A program made the translations under genes and the position numbers. Source: Deltaproteobacteria bacterium ADurb.Bin207 (GTDB lineage: Bacteria; Myxococcota_A; Polyangia; Polyangiales; Polyangiaceae). Taken from it: a stretch of 41,644 bases of DNA. The stretch covers positions 1 through 41,644 of the forward strand of contig MWCO01000056.1 of NCBI GenBank assembly GCA_002070115.1. The letters run 5' to 3'. Of this stretch, positions 27,402 to 35,912 are shown in pieces. The notes under the pieces are model-generated. The model was given only the letters and a program-made list of their open reading frames with translations, ran no database searches and was not told the origin of the DNA. Position 1 is the first letter of the stretch. Every line of letters starts with the position of its first letter.

Positions 27402-29534
27402 ATGGTGTATTCGTTTCAACAGCGTACACAACGTCGCGTGCGTTCCGGTCATCCCTATCCGCTTGGGGCCACCCGGCTGAACGAAGGCGTGAATTTCGCC
27501 CTATATTCAAAGCACGCCACAGCCGTCGCGTTGTTGCTCTTCGACGATCCGCATGGCGAGCCAACGGATGTCATCGTACTACCGTCGCGAACACGCCACG
27601 TGTGGCATGGTTTCGTCGAGGGGATAGGCCACGGACAGTGGTACGGCTATCGGGTGGCAGGACCGTTTGATCCGGCCATGGGTCATCGTTTCAATCCGCA
27701 CAAGGTCCTCATCGATCCGTATGCCAAAGCGCTTTCTCACAAGATGAGAAACGAGGATGGATTGTTGCTCGGCTTCGATCGGTTCGCGCAGGAAGCGGAT
27801 CTGACATTGGATGAGAGAGATAATGTTCGTTTGGTGCCGAAAGCGATGGTGGTGGACGACGTTTTCGACTGGCAAGGGGATGAGCCACTCGATGTACCGT
27901 TTCGGGACTTGGTGATCTACGAGACCCACGTGAGGGGCTTTACCCGGCACGATTCGTCGAAGGTTGCCCATCCGGGCACGTACCTGGGTCTCATCGAAAA
28001 GATTCCGCACTTGCTCGAGCTTGGCGTGAACGCCGTGGAATTACTTCCCGTGCATGAGTTTGCCACGGAGGATTTTCTTCGCGACAAGGGGCTCATGAAT
28101 TATTGGGGATACAACACGGTGTCTTTTTTCGCGCCGGAGTCTTCCTATGCGTCGAGCGATCGGCCTGGGGCTGCCATCGATGAATTCAAGACGATGGTGC
28201 GTGCGCTTCATCGAGCGGGCATCGAAGTGATTCTCGACGTCGTTTACAATCATTCGGCGGAAGGCAACGAACTCGGACCGACATTGTCCCTGCGAGGCAT
28301 CGACAACCGCACGTATTATTGTCTCACCGGCAGCCCCGAACAGCCGATGAGGCGATACGTCAACTTCAGCGGTTGCGGTAATTCGCTCAATCTCAGTGAT
28401 CCGATCGTCCTTCGCCTGGTCATGGACTCGCTTCGCTATTGGGTCCAGCAGATGCATGTGGATGGTTTTCGATTCGACCTGGCATCCGTGCTTGGGCGTG
28501 AAGGAGGGCGATTCGATCGATCCGCCTCGTTCTTCGATGTGGTGACACAGGATCCGGTGCTCAATCGAGTCAAACTCATTGCGGAGCCCTGGGACATCGA
28601 GACGTTCGAGATTGGAAACTTTCCTATCGAATGGTGCGAATGGAACGCGAGATTCCGCGATACCATGCGTCGATTCGGGCGTGGCGATTCCGGGGTGTTG
28701 TCAGACGTGGGCTATCGGCTCACGGGGTCGAGTGATTTGTATGGGCACGACGGTCGGACGCCGTATCACAGTATCAATTTCATTACCTGTCATGATGGTT
28801 TTTCGCTTGCGGATCTCGTGTCGTACAATCGGAAACACAACGAAGCGAACGGGGAAGACAACCGGGATGGCAATGATGCCAACGAGTCGTGGAACTGCGG
28901 TGTGGAAGGGCCAACGACGGATCCCGAAGTATTGTCTCTTCGTCGACGCTTGGTGAGAAACCACTTGTGCCACCTGATTTTTTCGTTGGGCACGCCGATG
29001 TTGCTGGGGGGCGACGAGGTGCTTCGAACGCAAGGGGGAAACAATAACGCGTACTGTCAGGACAACGAGATCAGTTGGATGAACTGGCAGTGGGACGACG
29101 AGGCAAGAGATTTTTTCCGCTTCGCTCGTCTTGCGCTGGCATTTCGACGTCGTCATCCGATCTTACGTCGAGGCCAATTTCATCGGGGGGTGGACTCAGA
29201 CGGGGACAAGCTTCCGGACATATCGTGGTTTGGAACGGATTTGGATCCGGTGCCGTGGGGTGATCCGAACGCGCGAACCTTGTGTTTTCGTCTCGATGGC
29301 AAGGAAGCGGGAGCGGAGGCGCCGCGTAAATTATTGTTTTTTATATTGAATTCGGATCAGCGGGGCAAGTACGTTCGCTTGCCGGTGGCATCGTTGGGGC
29401 GATGGCATCGTGTGGTGGATACGAGCTTGCCTCCGCCGATGGACTTTGTGGAAGAGGGCGAAGAGGTAGCTCTCGAGCCTGAGGATGGGTATTGGGTGAA
29501 TGCACGAAGTACGGTGATTTTGTGTACGAAATGA
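27402..29534 (+). CDS. glgX: Glycogen debranching enzyme (isoamylase type)
   Basis: GlgX hydrolyses alpha-1,6 branches of limit dextrins during glycogen breakdown. A carbohydrate-binding N-terminal module (HPYPLGATRLNEGVNFALYS) precedes a GH13 (alpha/beta)8 catalytic barrel. The three catalytic residues are visible: nucleophile Asp359 (DGFRFDLASVLGREG), acid Glu395 (LIAEPWD) and Asp465 (TCHDGFSLADLVSYNRKHNEANGE region). The His-rich region DVVYNHSAEG and the NNAYCQDNEISWMNW block are typical of the TreX/GlgX branch. Its 710 residues fit. I use ATG 27402 (MVYSFQQR) with AGGA upstream, though the frame opens earlier. It is convergent with the tryptophanase gene, seven bases apart. Confidence 0.95.
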   Translation: MVYSFQQRTQRRVRSGHPYPLGATRLNEGVNFALYSKHATAVALLLFDDPHGEPTDVIVLPSRTRHVWHGFVEGIGHGQWYGYRVAGPFDPAMGHRFNPHKVLIDPYAKALSHKMRNEDGLLLGFDRFAQEADLTLDERDNVRLVPKAMVVDDVFDWQGDEPLDVPFRDLVIYETHVRGFTRHDSSKVAHPGTYLGLIEKIPHLLELGVNAVELLPVHEFATEDFLRDKGLMNYWGYNTVSFFAPESSYASSDRPGAAIDEFKTMVRALHRAGIEVILDVVYNHSAEGNELGPTLSLRGIDNRTYYCLTGSPEQPMRRYVNFSGCGNSLNLSDPIVLRLVMDSLRYWVQQMHVDGFRFDLASVLGREGGRFDRSASFFDVVTQDPVLNRVKLIAEPWDIETFEIGNFPIEWCEWNARFRDTMRRFGRGDSGVLSDVGYRLTGSSDLYGHDGRTPYHSINFITCHDGFSLADLVSYNRKHNEANGEDNRDGNDANESWNCGVEGPTTDPEVLSLRRRLVRNHLCHLIFSLGTPMLLGGDEVLRTQGGNNNAYCQDNEISWMNWQWDDEARDFFRFARLALAFRRRHPILRRGQFHRGVDSDGDKLPDISWFGTDLDPVPWGDPNARTLCFRLDGKEAGAEAPRKLLFFILNSDQRGKYVRLPVASLGRWHRVVDTSLPPPMDFVEEGEEVALEPEDGYWVNARSTVILCTK

Positions 29535-29541
29535 TGGGGAA

Positions 29542-30912
29542 TCAGGCCCAATCGCATTCGGCGGTGAAGTGTCGAAGGAAGCGGGTTTGTTTGGTGATCC
29601 GCACGCCGCGCACGGATTTCGCGTTTTGTTTCAATTCGCACAACACTTCCGCCACGTAGTCGAAATGGCTTTGGGTATAGACGCGGCGTGGAAAGGCGAG
29701 GCGTACGAGTTCCATGGAGTGATAGGTTTCGGTGCCATCATCCAAGCGTTTGCCGAACATGACGCTTCCGATTTCGACGCCGCGAATACCTCCTTGGAGA
29801 TACAGGGCGTTGCACAGGCTCCAGGCGGGGTATTGCTCTTTGGGCAGATGGGGAAGGAAGTCTTTGGCATCCAGGTACACCGCGTGGCCGCCGGGGGGCT
29901 GAACGATGGCGATTCCTGTTTCTTGTAGTCGTTGTCCGAGATACTCGGCGGTTCGCAGACGGTAACGGAGATAGTCTTCCTGCATGACTTCTTCGAGTCC
30001 CACGGCAAGAGCATCGAGGTCGCGCCCCGCGAGTCCGCCGTAGGTGGGGAATCCCTCGGTCAAGATGAGCAAATTGCGAGCGGCTTCCACCCAGCGTTCG
30101 TCGCGCAACGCAATGAACCCACCGATATTGACCATGCCGTCTTTTTTCGCACTCATGGTGCAACCGTCGGCATAGCTGAACATTTCGTGGACAATGCTTT
30201 CGATGGTGCGGTTTTCCATGCCGGGTTCACGCAGTTTGATGAACATGGCGTTTTCGGCGAACCGGCAAACGTCGAGAATCAGCGGTTTGTCATAACGTTT
30301 CAGCAATTCGCTGTAGGCTCGAATGTTTTCGAGGGAGACGGGCTGACCACCACCGCTGTTGTTGGTGATGGTGATCATGCCGAACGGGATGCGATCGGCG
30401 TCGCGTTTCAGCAAGTCCTCGACTCGTTCGAGATCGATATTTCCCTTGAAAGGATGGGTATTTTGAGGTTGCAGCCCTTCCGGGATGACGAGGTCGACCG
30501 CGACCGCTTGGCCGTATTCCAAATTGGCGCGCGTGGTGTCGAAGTGCGTGTTGTTGGGGATCACGTCGCCGGGTTTGGTTGCGACGGAAAATAGGATTCG
30601 TTCGGCGGCGCGACCTTGGTGGGTCGGGATGAAAAACGGATAGCCAGTGATGCGTTGGATGACTTTCTCGAGCCGGAAAAAGCTTTGCGCGCCCGCGTAG
30701 CTTTCATCGCCTTGCATCATGGCGGCCCATTGATTGGCGCTCATGGCACCGGTACCAGAATCGGTGAGCAAGTCGATCAACACGTCGTCCGCGTGCAGTT
30801 TGAACACGTTCAGCCGAGCTGCTTCGAGCAACTCACGACGTTGTTCGGCAGTCGTCAGGCGAATGGGTTCGACGGCTTTGATACGAAACGGTTCGATGAT
30901 GGTTTTGGGCAT
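29542..30912 (-). CDS. tnaA: Tryptophanase (PLP beta-eliminating lyase)
   Basis: Tryptophanase breaks L-tryptophan into indole, pyruvate and ammonia. The family signature is clear: EPFRIKAVEPIRL, IDLLTDSGTGAMS, PTHQGR (about 96-101), and SAKKDGMVNIGG with the PLP Lys257. Overall the sequence looks close to tyrosine phenol-lyase (IVHEMFSYADGCTMS), but the residues that separate the two enzymes favour tryptophanase: Asp125 (Thr124 in tyrosine phenol-lyase), Ile in VEIGSVM (Arg381 there) and His448 (Phe448 there). The 456-residue length fits either. Start ATG 30912 has AGGA upstream. Indole signalling or tryptophan use as carbon and nitrogen source are plausible roles. It is divergent from a vWA lipoprotein with about 276 bases between. 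Confidence 0.87.
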   Translation of the reverse strand: MPKTIIEPFRIKAVEPIRLTTAEQRRELLEAARLNVFKLHADDVLIDLLTDSGTGAMSANQWAAMMQGDESYAGAQSFFRLEKVIQRITGYPFFIPTHQGRAAERILFSVATKPGDVIPNNTHFDTTRANLEYGQAVAVDLVIPEGLQPQNTHPFKGNIDLERVEDLLKRDADRIPFGMITITNNSGGGQPVSLENIRAYSELLKRYDKPLILDVCRFAENAMFIKLREPGMENRTIESIVHEMFSYADGCTMSAKKDGMVNIGGFIALRDERWVEAARNLLILTEGFPTYGGLAGRDLDALAVGLEEVMQEDYLRYRLRTAEYLGQRLQETGIAIVQPPGGHAVYLDAKDFLPHLPKEQYPAWSLCNALYLQGGIRGVEIGSVMFGKRLDDGTETYHSMELVRLAFPRRVYTQSHFDYVAEVLCELKQNAKSVRGVRITKQTRFLRHFTAECDWA

Positions 30913-31096
30913 GGGAGAGTCCTGGTTGCAGAGCTTCTCGGGGTTATGTCGGAATTCTGCTCATGGGCGGTCCGACAAGGAGCGTCGTTGTGACGTCAGC
31001 GACCACGCAAGCGCGGGTAGCTTACTCGTCGAAGGCGGATCGGAAAAGAGTTCGCGAAGGTGAAACGAAGTAGCCGCGGTGAGGTCGAAAGCGCCG

Positions 31097-31119
31097 ATTC
31101 CCGAGATAAACGCGGGAAT
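31097..31119 (+). other. Hairpin in the leader of the second vWA lipoprotein gene
   Basis: ATTCCCG (31097-31103) and CGGGAAT (31113-31119) form a 7-bp stem with a nine-base loop, about 70 bases before the proposed start. It could be a small RNA structure or regulator site; there is no T run. Confidence 0.3.
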
Positions 31120-31188
31120 TATCTACGAAAGGAGGGAATGACGAGATGGGCATTGCGAGCGGCGAAATTCTTGCTACAGGGTGCCATT

Positions 31189-32490
31189 ATGTTGAATTTT
31201 TCCAAGCGTCTACCGCACCTTCTTCCGGGAATATTTCTGCTTTTTGCAGGAGTTCATTGCTCCAGCGAAGGACCCACGGAAATTACGTATGACCCAGGAA
31301 AAGATCCGGTTACCGTACCGAGCGGCGGCTCGGGCGGTGAAGGGGTGGAAACAGGAGGAAGGGGAGATTCGGGAAGCGGCGGTTCCGAGCCGCCGGACGC
31401 CGCTCCTCCGGACGCCAATTTTCAATACGATGCTCCGGTGACGGATACCTCGCTCAATCAGGATACGGCATGTGCAGCATCGCGCGTGGAAGTAACGCTT
31501 ACGCCGCTGGACATGTACATCATGCTCGACCGTTCCGGCAGCATGGTGGAACCGGGGTATTCATGGAGCCCCAAGCCAACGGGCGGCATCACGATCACCG
31601 GAGGCGATTGTAATTACGATCCGGCCGTCCCACCGCTGAATTCCCGTTGGTGTTACAGCGTCTACGCGCTCTCCGGGTACTTCAAATCCGCGGAAGCCAG
31701 TGGAAATCGCGCGGCCCTGCAGGTTTTTCCTGTCGGAACCATGAACACATGCCCGCCTCCGGACTTCTTGGCTACCCCGTTGGTCGGATATCAAACGCTG
31801 ACCGGCGGCGCACAAACGCTTATCAACGCTCTCAACAACGCCGACCCGCTCGGTTCCATCACGCCGACCAAGGCCGCCTTGCACGGCATCGCGGGGTTCA
31901 CCAGTGCCAACAAAACCTCCGGGCGCATTACCATCGGCATCTTGATCACCGATGGTATCCCCAATAGTTGTGCGCCCGATGACGGGGCCACGCTCGGATC
32001 GATCGTGGATGCCCACCTCAAGGCTACGGGAATTAGAACCTACGTGATCTCCATGACCGGTGTGTCCCCTGCCGGATATCAAGTGTTGGAAGCCATCGCC
32101 TCCAAAGGCGGAGCACCGTCGCACACGCAGTATTGTTCGGGGAGTATCAGCCCCTGTCATTTCTACGATGTGGGCAACGGAGACTCCGCGGTGTTCAAAG
32201 AGGTGCTGAAAAAGATCCAACAGAACGCGATCGGCTGCTCCTACAGCCTTCCCACGACGGACGCGGGGGTTGTGGATTTGGATCAAATTGCAGTGCAATA
32301 CACGCCTGGGGGCACAGGAACGCCCATCGATCTGGAGCGTGTCAATGCCGTCGGAGCCTGCAAGAACAACGCTTGGTATTACGATAACGCTTCGCCGCCC
32401 AATATCGTTCTGTGTCCTTCCACCTGTGCGGTGGTGGAAAAAGACGATAACCCGCGGGTGGACATCCTCGTGGGCTGCGAACAAAGCTGA
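31189..32490 (+). CDS. von Willebrand factor A domain secreted protein or lipoprotein
   Basis: I start at ATG 31189 (MLNFSKRLPHLLPGIFLLF), which gives a good signal peptide, with CAGGGTG just upstream. The frame also reaches back to ATG 31138, where GGAGGG is only two bases from the ATG, so the start is open. The Cys in GVHCSS is in lipid position but has His at -1, unlike a standard lipobox. A Gly/Ser/Pro linker follows. The vWA domain opens with MYIMLDRSGSM, a full DxSxS MIDAS motif, and includes ILITDGIPNSC. The C-terminus has paired Cys (GCSYS, ACKN, CPSTCAVV, GCEQ) as in the protein at 5408. Length is 433 residues. It probably binds a protein or polysaccharide ligand in a metal-dependent way. 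Confidence 0.83.
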   Translation: MLNFSKRLPHLLPGIFLLFAGVHCSSEGPTEITYDPGKDPVTVPSGGSGGEGVETGGRGDSGSGGSEPPDAAPPDANFQYDAPVTDTSLNQDTACAASRVEVTLTPLDMYIMLDRSGSMVEPGYSWSPKPTGGITITGGDCNYDPAVPPLNSRWCYSVYALSGYFKSAEASGNRAALQVFPVGTMNTCPPPDFLATPLVGYQTLTGGAQTLINALNNADPLGSITPTKAALHGIAGFTSANKTSGRITIGILITDGIPNSCAPDDGATLGSIVDAHLKATGIRTYVISMTGVSPAGYQVLEAIASKGGAPSHTQYCSGSISPCHFYDVGNGDSAVFKEVLKKIQQNAIGCSYSLPTTDAGVVDLDQIAVQYTPGGTGTPIDLERVNAVGACKNNAWYYDNASPPNIVLCPSTCAVVEKDDNPRVDILVGCEQS

Positions 32491-32521
32491 TCGCGTTTGA
32501 CCGCGTATGCCGGGAAACAAG

Positions 32522-32549
32522 GGAACACGTTCGGTTCCGTCTGATTTTT
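32522..32549 (+). terminator. Possible weak terminator after the vWA gene
   Basis: GGAAC (32522-32526) pairs with GTTCC (32534-32538), and a run of five T lies at 32545-32549. The stem is short and the T run is set back by six bases, so the signal is weak. Confidence 0.3.
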
Positions 32550-32653
32550 CCCATCATGAGAATCGCTGCGGAAAGAGCGTCCTCACGCTTGGATGAATCA
32601 TTCGCGTGTGGTACCAACGCTTTTCTTTCCACGATTGCGAGCAGGAGACGAGT

Positions 32654-33319
32654 TTGGGAGCTATCAAAGGGAGTCTTAGTTACACTCGCTTCTATGTATG
32701 GGGTGAGCTGGAGGGAGCCTTTCACGATCGGTTTATGCGCTCGATCAAAAATAGGGTGTTTGAGCCGCTCGTGGCACAGGAGCCGGAGGAGGAGCATAGC
32801 GGTTGGGTATCGATCGCCGATCCTTTCGATCTCGAATTGACGCGAGACAAAGTATTTTTGAATAATTACTTGAACTTAGCCTTTCGAATCGATCGGTGGC
32901 GGCTCCCGAAACCCGTATTCGATGCGCAGTTTGCGGAAGCGGAGCGTCAGCTTCTCGAGCGCAAGAACCGGGAGCGTCTTACCCGCAAGGAAAAAGAAGA
33001 GCTTCGGTTGTTCGTGGCCAAGCGGTTGCGCAAACAAGTCATTCCGGCCATGAAAATCATCGACTTGTCGTGGGACCTGGAGGCGGGCCTCGTTCGGTTT
33101 TGGAGCCAATCACCGAAGATGCACGAGCGGCTGATGGAGATTTTCGAAAAGACCTTCAAGCTCAAGCTGGTGACGGAAAGTCCGTATGCCAATGCCATTC
33201 GTTTGGGGATTACCGAATCGCAGGCAATGTCGCTGCTTCAGCTCGATCTAAGTCGGTTTCACGGTCCTGACGACGGCGAACTACCGATGGCTTCCTCGTT
33301 CGATCCGGAGGTGGAATAG
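32654..33319 (+). CDS. RdgC-like recombination-associated protein, N-terminal subunit
   Basis: RdgC binds DNA as a ring-shaped dimer and limits RecA filament formation. This 221-residue protein matches the N-terminal and middle part of RdgC: an opening TTG start with AGGAG at 32643-32647 (giving MGAIKGSLSYTRFYVWGEL), the LPKPVFDAQFAEAERQLLER helix, the Lys/Arg-rich KNRERLTRKEKEELRLFV segment and IIDLSWDLEAGLVRFWSQSP. The classical enterobacterial RdgC is one chain of about 300 residues; here the rest is in the next gene (33322), three bases after the stop. The frame also opens at GTG 32606, but the TTG has the better ribosome site and family-like N-terminus. The two chains probably form one complex. 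Confidence 0.72.
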   Translation: MGAIKGSLSYTRFYVWGELEGAFHDRFMRSIKNRVFEPLVAQEPEEEHSGWVSIADPFDLELTRDKVFLNNYLNLAFRIDRWRLPKPVFDAQFAEAERQLLERKNRERLTRKEKEELRLFVAKRLRKQVIPAMKIIDLSWDLEAGLVRFWSQSPKMHERLMEIFEKTFKLKLVTESPYANAIRLGITESQAMSLLQLDLSRFHGPDDGELPMASSFDPEVE

Positions 33320-33321
33320 TC

Positions 33322-33930
33322 ATGGATCTACTGGATGCCGTCGAATCGGGTCGTTTTCTTGGCCGAGAGTTTCTCCTCTTTCTTTGGTTCGAAAGCGAGG
33401 TGTTGGAGGGGCAATTCGAGATGCCCGATGGGGAACGTTTCGATCTTTGGCTCGAGAACCAACTCACGCTCGAATCGGAAACGGCTGAGCAAGAAGTCAC
33501 GCGGATGCGTGGTGCGGCGCCTAGCACAACCAGTGAAGCGCACGAGGCATTGAGACGTGGCAAACTTCCGGTGCAAGCTCGCATTCGTATCGATCGAGGG
33601 CAGCAGGCATTCAGTGCGGTGGTGAGCGCCAATTCACTGAGTCTGTCGAGTGCGACGATCCCTCAACTCATCAAAGAGGAGGAGGAAGAGCGATTTTACG
33701 AGCGCATGTATCTCGTCGAGGAATTGGAGAAGATGATCGATGCGCTTTATGAACAGTTTTTGTCCATTCGGTTGTCACCACTGTGGGAAACGAAAATGCT
33801 TCCGATGATTCGTCGTTGGGTTCAGAACCCGACGCAAGCGGACGCAAAGAAACTTCGCACGATTCGAAACGAGGCAACGCCGTTGGGGCGAGGAAAAAAG
33901 GCGGGATGGATTCTCGATCCAGGCGAGTGA
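33322..33930 (+). CDS. RdgC-associated protein, C-terminal subunit
   Basis: A 202-residue protein starting two bases after the stop of the RdgC-like gene, surely co-transcribed. It begins MDLLDAVESGRFLGREFLLF and carries LWFESEVLEGQFEM, DLWLENQLTLES, then strands such as KLPVQARIRIDRGQQAFSAVV and a long charged helix (KEEEEERFYERMYLVEELEKM). The FLGREFLLFLW opening matches, as I recall, the companion proteins of delta-proteobacterial split RdgC. I infer it supplies the C-terminal half of the DNA-clamp. The family match is from memory of motifs, and no catalytic residues are expected. No signal peptide. Confidence 0.65.
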   Translation: MDLLDAVESGRFLGREFLLFLWFESEVLEGQFEMPDGERFDLWLENQLTLESETAEQEVTRMRGAAPSTTSEAHEALRRGKLPVQARIRIDRGQQAFSAVVSANSLSLSSATIPQLIKEEEEERFYERMYLVEELEKMIDALYEQFLSIRLSPLWETKMLPMIRRWVQNPTQADAKKLRTIRNEATPLGRGKKAGWILDPGE

Positions 33931-33934
33931 AGGC

Positions 33935-34120
33935 TCAAGCCTTTGCTGCATCGAGTTCGAAGGGGACACCGCAAACGTGCAGGAACCAGTAAGGAACATT
34001 ACCGACCACGACCAACTCCAGGCTCATGTCGGCACCGATGGGGTAGGGGGCCTCGAGATGAATGGCACCGCCATTGGGACGTTTTTCCCAAGGGGATGGG
34101 TAGGGTTCGATGCGAGTCAT
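33935..34120 (-). CDS. Small hypothetical protein
   Basis: The 61-residue frame MTRIEPYPSPWEKRPNGGAI... has codon use like its neighbours and a compact composition (Trp, Tyr, Cys present), which favours a real small gene. An AGGAG lies immediately before the ATG, unusually close, and a TTG upstream (34162) could give 75 residues. It has a hydrophobic middle (MSLELVVVGNVPYWFLHVCG) but no clear membrane segment. It lies convergent with the RdgC pair, five bases from its end. I recognise no family. Confidence 0.45.
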   Translation of the reverse strand: MTRIEPYPSPWEKRPNGGAIHLEAPYPIGADMSLELVVVGNVPYWFLHVCGVPFELDAAKA

Positions 34121-34217
34121 GCTCCTGGGATGCCGTACATCGCGTGGACGTTGTGACGTCAAGCGTCGATTTCGACTTTGTGGGTGTGGACATGGCTGAA
34201 ACCGATGAACAGCGCGC

Positions 34218-34874
34218 TCAACCGAGGGTAAGCACGGGTGTCATGACTGTTTTGGTGCCATCTTCATCATCATCGGCGGGGGGAGTGTAGGCGGCCACGG
34301 TGATCCAGCCTTCTCGATCGAAAAAACCGCGTTGGGGATCGGCAACGAGTACGCGGCTTCCGTGGTGGGCGAGCTGCGTGACCCAAGCACGAACCTGTTT
34401 CGCGAGTTCCCGCTCATACGTGACGTCGCCCACGAGCACGATATCCCAGTAGCTCCGGAGATTTCCCAGCAAATTATCGGTGGTGATGCGCAGGGAAACG
34501 TTGTTTCGGCGGGCATTGAGCAAAATGGCGGTGGCGGCGACCGGATCGGTGTCGGAGGCCAGGACTTCCGCGCCGCATCGGGCGGCAGCGATCGCTTCCA
34601 CACCGCATCCAGCTCCGAAAGCGAGTACCCTTTTTCCTCGTACGGACTCGGGATAGCGAGAAATATAGTAGGCAAGGGCCTGTCCTCCGGGCCAGCAAAA
34701 CGCCCAAAAAGGGTCCGCAAGTCCCAGGGCATCGAGTTCCGCTTGTCCGGCCCGCCACAAAGGCTGCGCCGGTGTAATGAGATGCAAGAGGATGTCCGGG
34801 CATAATCGAGGCGAGGACAGCGCCGTATGACGCACGATCAACGCTTCATGGACTGGATCTACGAACAGTGGCAT
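34218..34874 (-). CDS. Class I SAM-dependent methyltransferase, ETF-beta lysine methyltransferase type
   Basis: 218 residues. The N-terminal PFWAFCWPGGQALAYYI block and motif I VLAFGAGCGVEAIAAARCGAEV with DTDPVA (post-I acidic residue) match seven-beta-strand methyltransferases, and GDVTYERELAKQV supplies the D-x-x-Y-like motif found in ETF beta and related protein lysine methyltransferases (METTL20 group). The best guess is methylation of a lysine on the electron transfer flavoprotein or a similar protein, though no ETF gene is in the window. It is divergent from a small lipoprotein (34916) with only 41 bases between starts. The C-terminus has an acidic run (PPADDDEDGTK), an odd tail for the family. 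Confidence 0.78.
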   Translation of the reverse strand: MPLFVDPVHEALIVRHTALSSPRLCPDILLHLITPAQPLWRAGQAELDALGLADPFWAFCWPGGQALAYYISRYPESVRGKRVLAFGAGCGVEAIAAARCGAEVLASDTDPVAATAILLNARRNNVSLRITTDNLLGNLRSYWDIVLVGDVTYERELAKQVRAWVTQLAHHGSRVLVADPQRGFFDREGWITVAAYTPPADDDEDGTKTVMTPVLTLG

Positions 34875-34915
34875 CGTCTCTTTCTCTCATGCGTCGTCTC
34901 GGATACCATAGACAC

Positions 34916-35353
34916 ATGCTGAGTTGGCGAGAAGTCCTGGTAGCAGTTCTGATCATGGCTGGTTGTAGTGGGGAATCCGATCCGCGTCCCGATCGAGGTT
35001 CGGGAGGTTCCAAAGCGGAACCACCCCAATGGCTCGACGATGGGGCTCCGACGGAAACGCATTCCAAACTCATACCTTCCTGTTATGACCTTTGCGCCTG
35101 GGAGGTGAAAGCTGCCAAGGATTGTCCCGACAATGCTCTCGAACAGTGTAAAGCGAGCTTCCTTGCCATGGCCGCCGGGGTGAGCGGACCGTGTGCAAAC
35201 ACGCTCGATTATCTGTGCAAGTGCTATTGGAACCATGGGGATCCTGATCAGGTGAGTTGCACCCAGGGTGGCGTCCAATCCGGTTCTCCGACGGTGCCTG
35301 CTCCGCAAGAATGCAGTGACTTTGTGGATGGGTGGGCGAAGTGCAACCCATGA
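34916..35353 (+). CDS. Small Cys-rich lipoprotein
   Basis: 145 residues. Start ATG 34916 gives a lipoprotein signal MLSWREVLVAVLIMAGC with lipobox MAGC. A short Gly/Ser linker is followed by a helical Cys-rich domain with about eight Cys (SCYDLCAWEVKAAKDCPD..EQCKASF.., GPCANTLDYLCKCYW, VSCTQ, ECSDFV, KCNP), likely in disulfides. This pattern is common in short myxobacterial lipoproteins of unknown function. It probably sits in the periplasm or outer membrane. Confidence 0.72.
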   Translation: MLSWREVLVAVLIMAGCSGESDPRPDRGSGGSKAEPPQWLDDGAPTETHSKLIPSCYDLCAWEVKAAKDCPDNALEQCKASFLAMAAGVSGPCANTLDYLCKCYWNHGDPDQVSCTQGGVQSGSPTVPAPQECSDFVDGWAKCNP

Positions 35354-35405
35354 TGGGTGTCCGATCGCGCACCGCCAACGTAGCATGTCAATGGACTAGC
35401 AAATC

Positions 35406-35912
35406 ATGAGTATTTTCGGCGGTCGAACGGAAGAGCCTGCGTCTTACGATGCCGCGCGCCAGCTTCGGGAAGCGGTTCGTTCCGAGATGCAAGAAGCGGA
35501 TGAAGAAACGGTGCGCATCGTCACCGCGGTGGCGGGGCTGCTAGCTACGGTAGCTTACGCCGATCGTGTATTCGCGCCGGAAGAGGTCGAGCATATTCGT
35601 TATTCGATCGGTCGTATTCATGGCATGACACCGCAAGCCACGACTGCGATCTGCAGTGTGTTACGCGAACGCCTCGCCGAGCTATCCACGTTGCACAGCC
35701 ACACGTTTGCGCGTGAACTCAAAGAATTGACGGAACCCCATGTTCGTGTGGAGATCCTCGACGTTCTCGTCGATCTTGCCGCGGCCGACGGTGAAATCAG
35801 CTTGCCCGAAGTCAATCAATTGCGACAAATTACATCGTCGCTTGGTCTGTCTCAGCAAGACTACAACGCTTCGCAGCAGCGGCATCGGGATAAGCTCACT
35901 TCCTTGTTATGA
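35406..35912 (+). CDS. TerB-like protein
   Basis: 168 residues starting MSIFGGRTEEPASYDAARQLREA. It has a TerB-like helical bundle with paired acidic sites, VAYADRVFAPEEVEHI and LAAADGEISLPEVNQLRQI, in the usual order. A probable membrane anchor or signal is not seen. Its stop overlaps the amidase start (ATGA, 35909-35912), so the two are translationally coupled. TerB-like domains are widespread regulators or stress-related metal sensors; the coupling with an amidase gives no known pathway. It differs from the TerB-like protein at 6764 in length and flanks, although both share the DG-x3-(D/E)-x2-E/D pattern. Confidence 0.75.
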   Translation: MSIFGGRTEEPASYDAARQLREAVRSEMQEADEETVRIVTAVAGLLATVAYADRVFAPEEVEHIRYSIGRIHGMTPQATTAICSVLRERLAELSTLHSHTFARELKELTEPHVRVEILDVLVDLAAADGEISLPEVNQLRQITSSLGLSQQDYNASQQRHRDKLTSLL

